A stretch of DNA of 64,000 nt, taken from the NCBI RefSeq assembly GCF_001553565.1, contig NZ_CP014228.1:1798001-1862000 (forward strand), written 5' to 3'. Shown piece after piece: positions 63,348-64,000 of this stretch (positions within the stretch are counted from its first letter, which is position 1; the number at the start of each line of letters is the position of its first letter). A program made the translations under genes and the position numbers. The notes beneath the pieces are model-generated. The model was not told the DNA's origin and did not search any database. It saw nothing but the letters and a program-made list of their open reading frames with translations. The DNA comes from Actinomyces radicidentis. Its GTDB lineage: Bacteria; Actinomycetota; Actinomycetes; Actinomycetales; Actinomycetaceae.

Positions 63348-63385
63348 GAGCGGCCCCGACCGGCATCCGCCGGTCGGGGCCGCTC
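63348..63385 (+). terminator. Terminator after deoC
   Basis: GAGCGGCCCCGACCGGC pairs with GCCGGTCGGGGCCGCTC around ATCC (17 bp). Confidence 0.8.
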
Positions 63386-63430
63386 GTGCGTGACGGGGCG
63401 CCCCTCGGGGTGGAGCCCCGCCGTCTTGAA

Positions 63431-63450
63431 AGTTTCGGGTACCCGAAACT
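63431..63450. promoter_or_regulatory. 20-bp perfect palindrome over the promoter of the metal-binding lipoprotein
   Basis: AGTTTCGGGTACCCGAAACT is exactly self-complementary. Its last base is the T of a TATGCT -10 (63450-63455), which is followed after seven bases by ATG 63463. A repressor there would block the promoter. A metal-responsive regulator of the DtxR/MntR or Fur family is the natural guess. The sequence differs from the Zur-like box at 25130. Confidence 0.75.
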
Positions 63451-63462
63451 ATGCTGCGCACC

Positions 63463-64000
63463 ATGAGAACAGTTATCGTTAGTTCCCGACGCCGCTTCCT
63501 CTCCCTCCTCGGTGTCACCGCCCTGCTCCCCCTGGCCGCCTGCGGCGAGACCCGCGGAGCCTCGGAGGCCTCCACCGACGACACCACCCTCAAGGTCGTC
63601 GGATCGACCACCCAGGTCTGCGACTACGCCACCCGCATCGCCGAGGCCGCCTCGGGCGTCGCGCTGACCCGCACCGGAGCGGACGGATCCGTCGAGACGC
63701 TCGGCGCCGACCCCGCCTCCGCCTCCGTCCACGTCGCCCTCACCTGCCTGCTGGCCCCCAACGCCTCGGCGCACGAGCACGAGATGACCGCCGCCCAGTC
63801 CCGGGCCCTCGCCGAGGCCGACCTCTTCCTCGTCTCCGGCGTCGACCTCGAGCACTTCCTCGACGACGCCGTCTCCGCCACGGGGTTCAAGGGCCGCATG
63901 GTCGTCACCTCGGGGGTCCTCGGCGCCGTCGACGTCGACGACCTCGACTCCGAGGTGGACAAGGAGAAGGGGCTGCCCTACACCGTCGACAGGGGCTCCG
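63463..64000 (+). CDS. Zinc/manganese-type ABC substrate-binding lipoprotein, 3' truncated
   Basis: First 179 residues of a cluster A-I metal-binding protein (ZnuA/SitA/TroA type). Signal SSRRRFLSLLGVTALLPLAAC ends in the lipobox LAAC; the twin arginines suggest Tat export. The mature part has LKVVGSTTQVCDYATRIAEAA, a metal-ligand-like ASAHEHEMTAAQ and EADLFLVSGVDLEHFLDD. It has two extra cysteines (TQVCDY, ALTCLL). The usual DPH motif is replaced by HEHE. ATG 63463 follows TATGCT by 7 nt, so translation is probably leaderless. The gene runs off the right edge. Confidence 0.82.
   Translation, partial: MRTVIVSSRRRFLSLLGVTALLPLAACGETRGASEASTDDTTLKVVGSTTQVCDYATRIAEAASGVALTRTGADGSVETLGADPASASVHVALTCLLAPNASAHEHEMTAAQSRALAEADLFLVSGVDLEHFLDDAVSATGFKGRMVVTSGVLGAVDVDDLDSEVDKEKGLPYTVDRGS

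Noticed and set aside
59503..63855. 1450-codon minus-strand open frame opposite cdd-deoA-pepT-deoC
   Set aside because: Despite its length it is Gly/Asp/Leu/Val-biased shadow sequence lying over four clearly identified genes and shows no domain.

Overview
The window comes from a very high-G+C actinobacterium, most likely an oral or host-associated member of the Actinomycetaceae (Actinomyces/Schaalia-like). This rests on the G+C-rich codon use, the order tsaC–wecA–atpI–atpBEFHAGDC–DUF2550 with nucS downstream (the order I recall from mycobacteria), NucS in place of MutS/MutL, LAHTG-anchored surface proteins and a secreted levansucrase. This is inferred from gene content only. The left edge cuts a PspC-type sensor kinase and the right edge cuts a metal-binding lipoprotein.

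Layout. 1-4.9 kb: two-component system, a broken DUF456 membrane gene, tsaC, wecA, atpI. 5.2-12.6 kb: F1Fo ATP synthase operon plus a DUF2550 gene. 12.7-19.1 kb: SDR, an AT-richer two-gene island (Tat-exported protein plus membrane protein), nucS, AlkZ-like protein, nagA, HAD hydrolase. 19.1-23.6 kb (minus strand): DinB-like protein, carbonic anhydrase, purU and an ABC ATPase/FtsX pair, each carrying a frameshift. 23.8-26.4 kb: five zinc-independent ribosomal protein genes divergent from a CobW-like gene across a Zur-box-like site. 26.45-28.9 kb: ZTP riboswitch, glyA, folD, terminator. 29.3-36.5 kb: LAHTG surface protein, acylphosphatase, a GH32 fructan hydrolase with an in-frame stop, GH68 levansucrase, a choice-of-anchor-L surface protein. 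36.6-40.7 kb: exonuclease III and a MacAB-like ABC exporter. 41-49.5 kb: galK, LacI regulator, beta-galactosidase, GPH transporter, GH29 fucosidase. 49.9-53.1 kb: 2'-5' RNA ligase-like protein, BrkB/YihY, mannose-1-P guanylyltransferase. 53.5-63.3 kb: BMP-type nucleoside ABC importer, cytidine deaminase, thymidine phosphorylase, PepT, DeoC. 63.43 kb to the edge: 20-bp palindromic operator and a zinc/manganese-type lipoprotein.

How parts work together. The levansucrase makes extracellular fructan and the GH32 lipoprotein would degrade it. The lacI/lacZ/GPH/fucosidase block with galK looks like uptake and intracellular cleavage of a galactosidic, probably fucosylated, oligosaccharide. The BMP importer, cdd, deoA and deoC form a nucleoside salvage/catabolic route. 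Two metal-homeostasis loci are visible, each with its own operator.

Two patterns cut across the window. Several genes start 6-7 nt after a TAnnnT -10 hexamer, as expected for leaderless transcripts. Six genes carry single-base lesions (DUF456, HAD, ABC ATPase, FtsX, GH32, Tat protein); some may be base-calling errors, but the C9 tract in the Tat gene's start region is a good candidate for phase variation.
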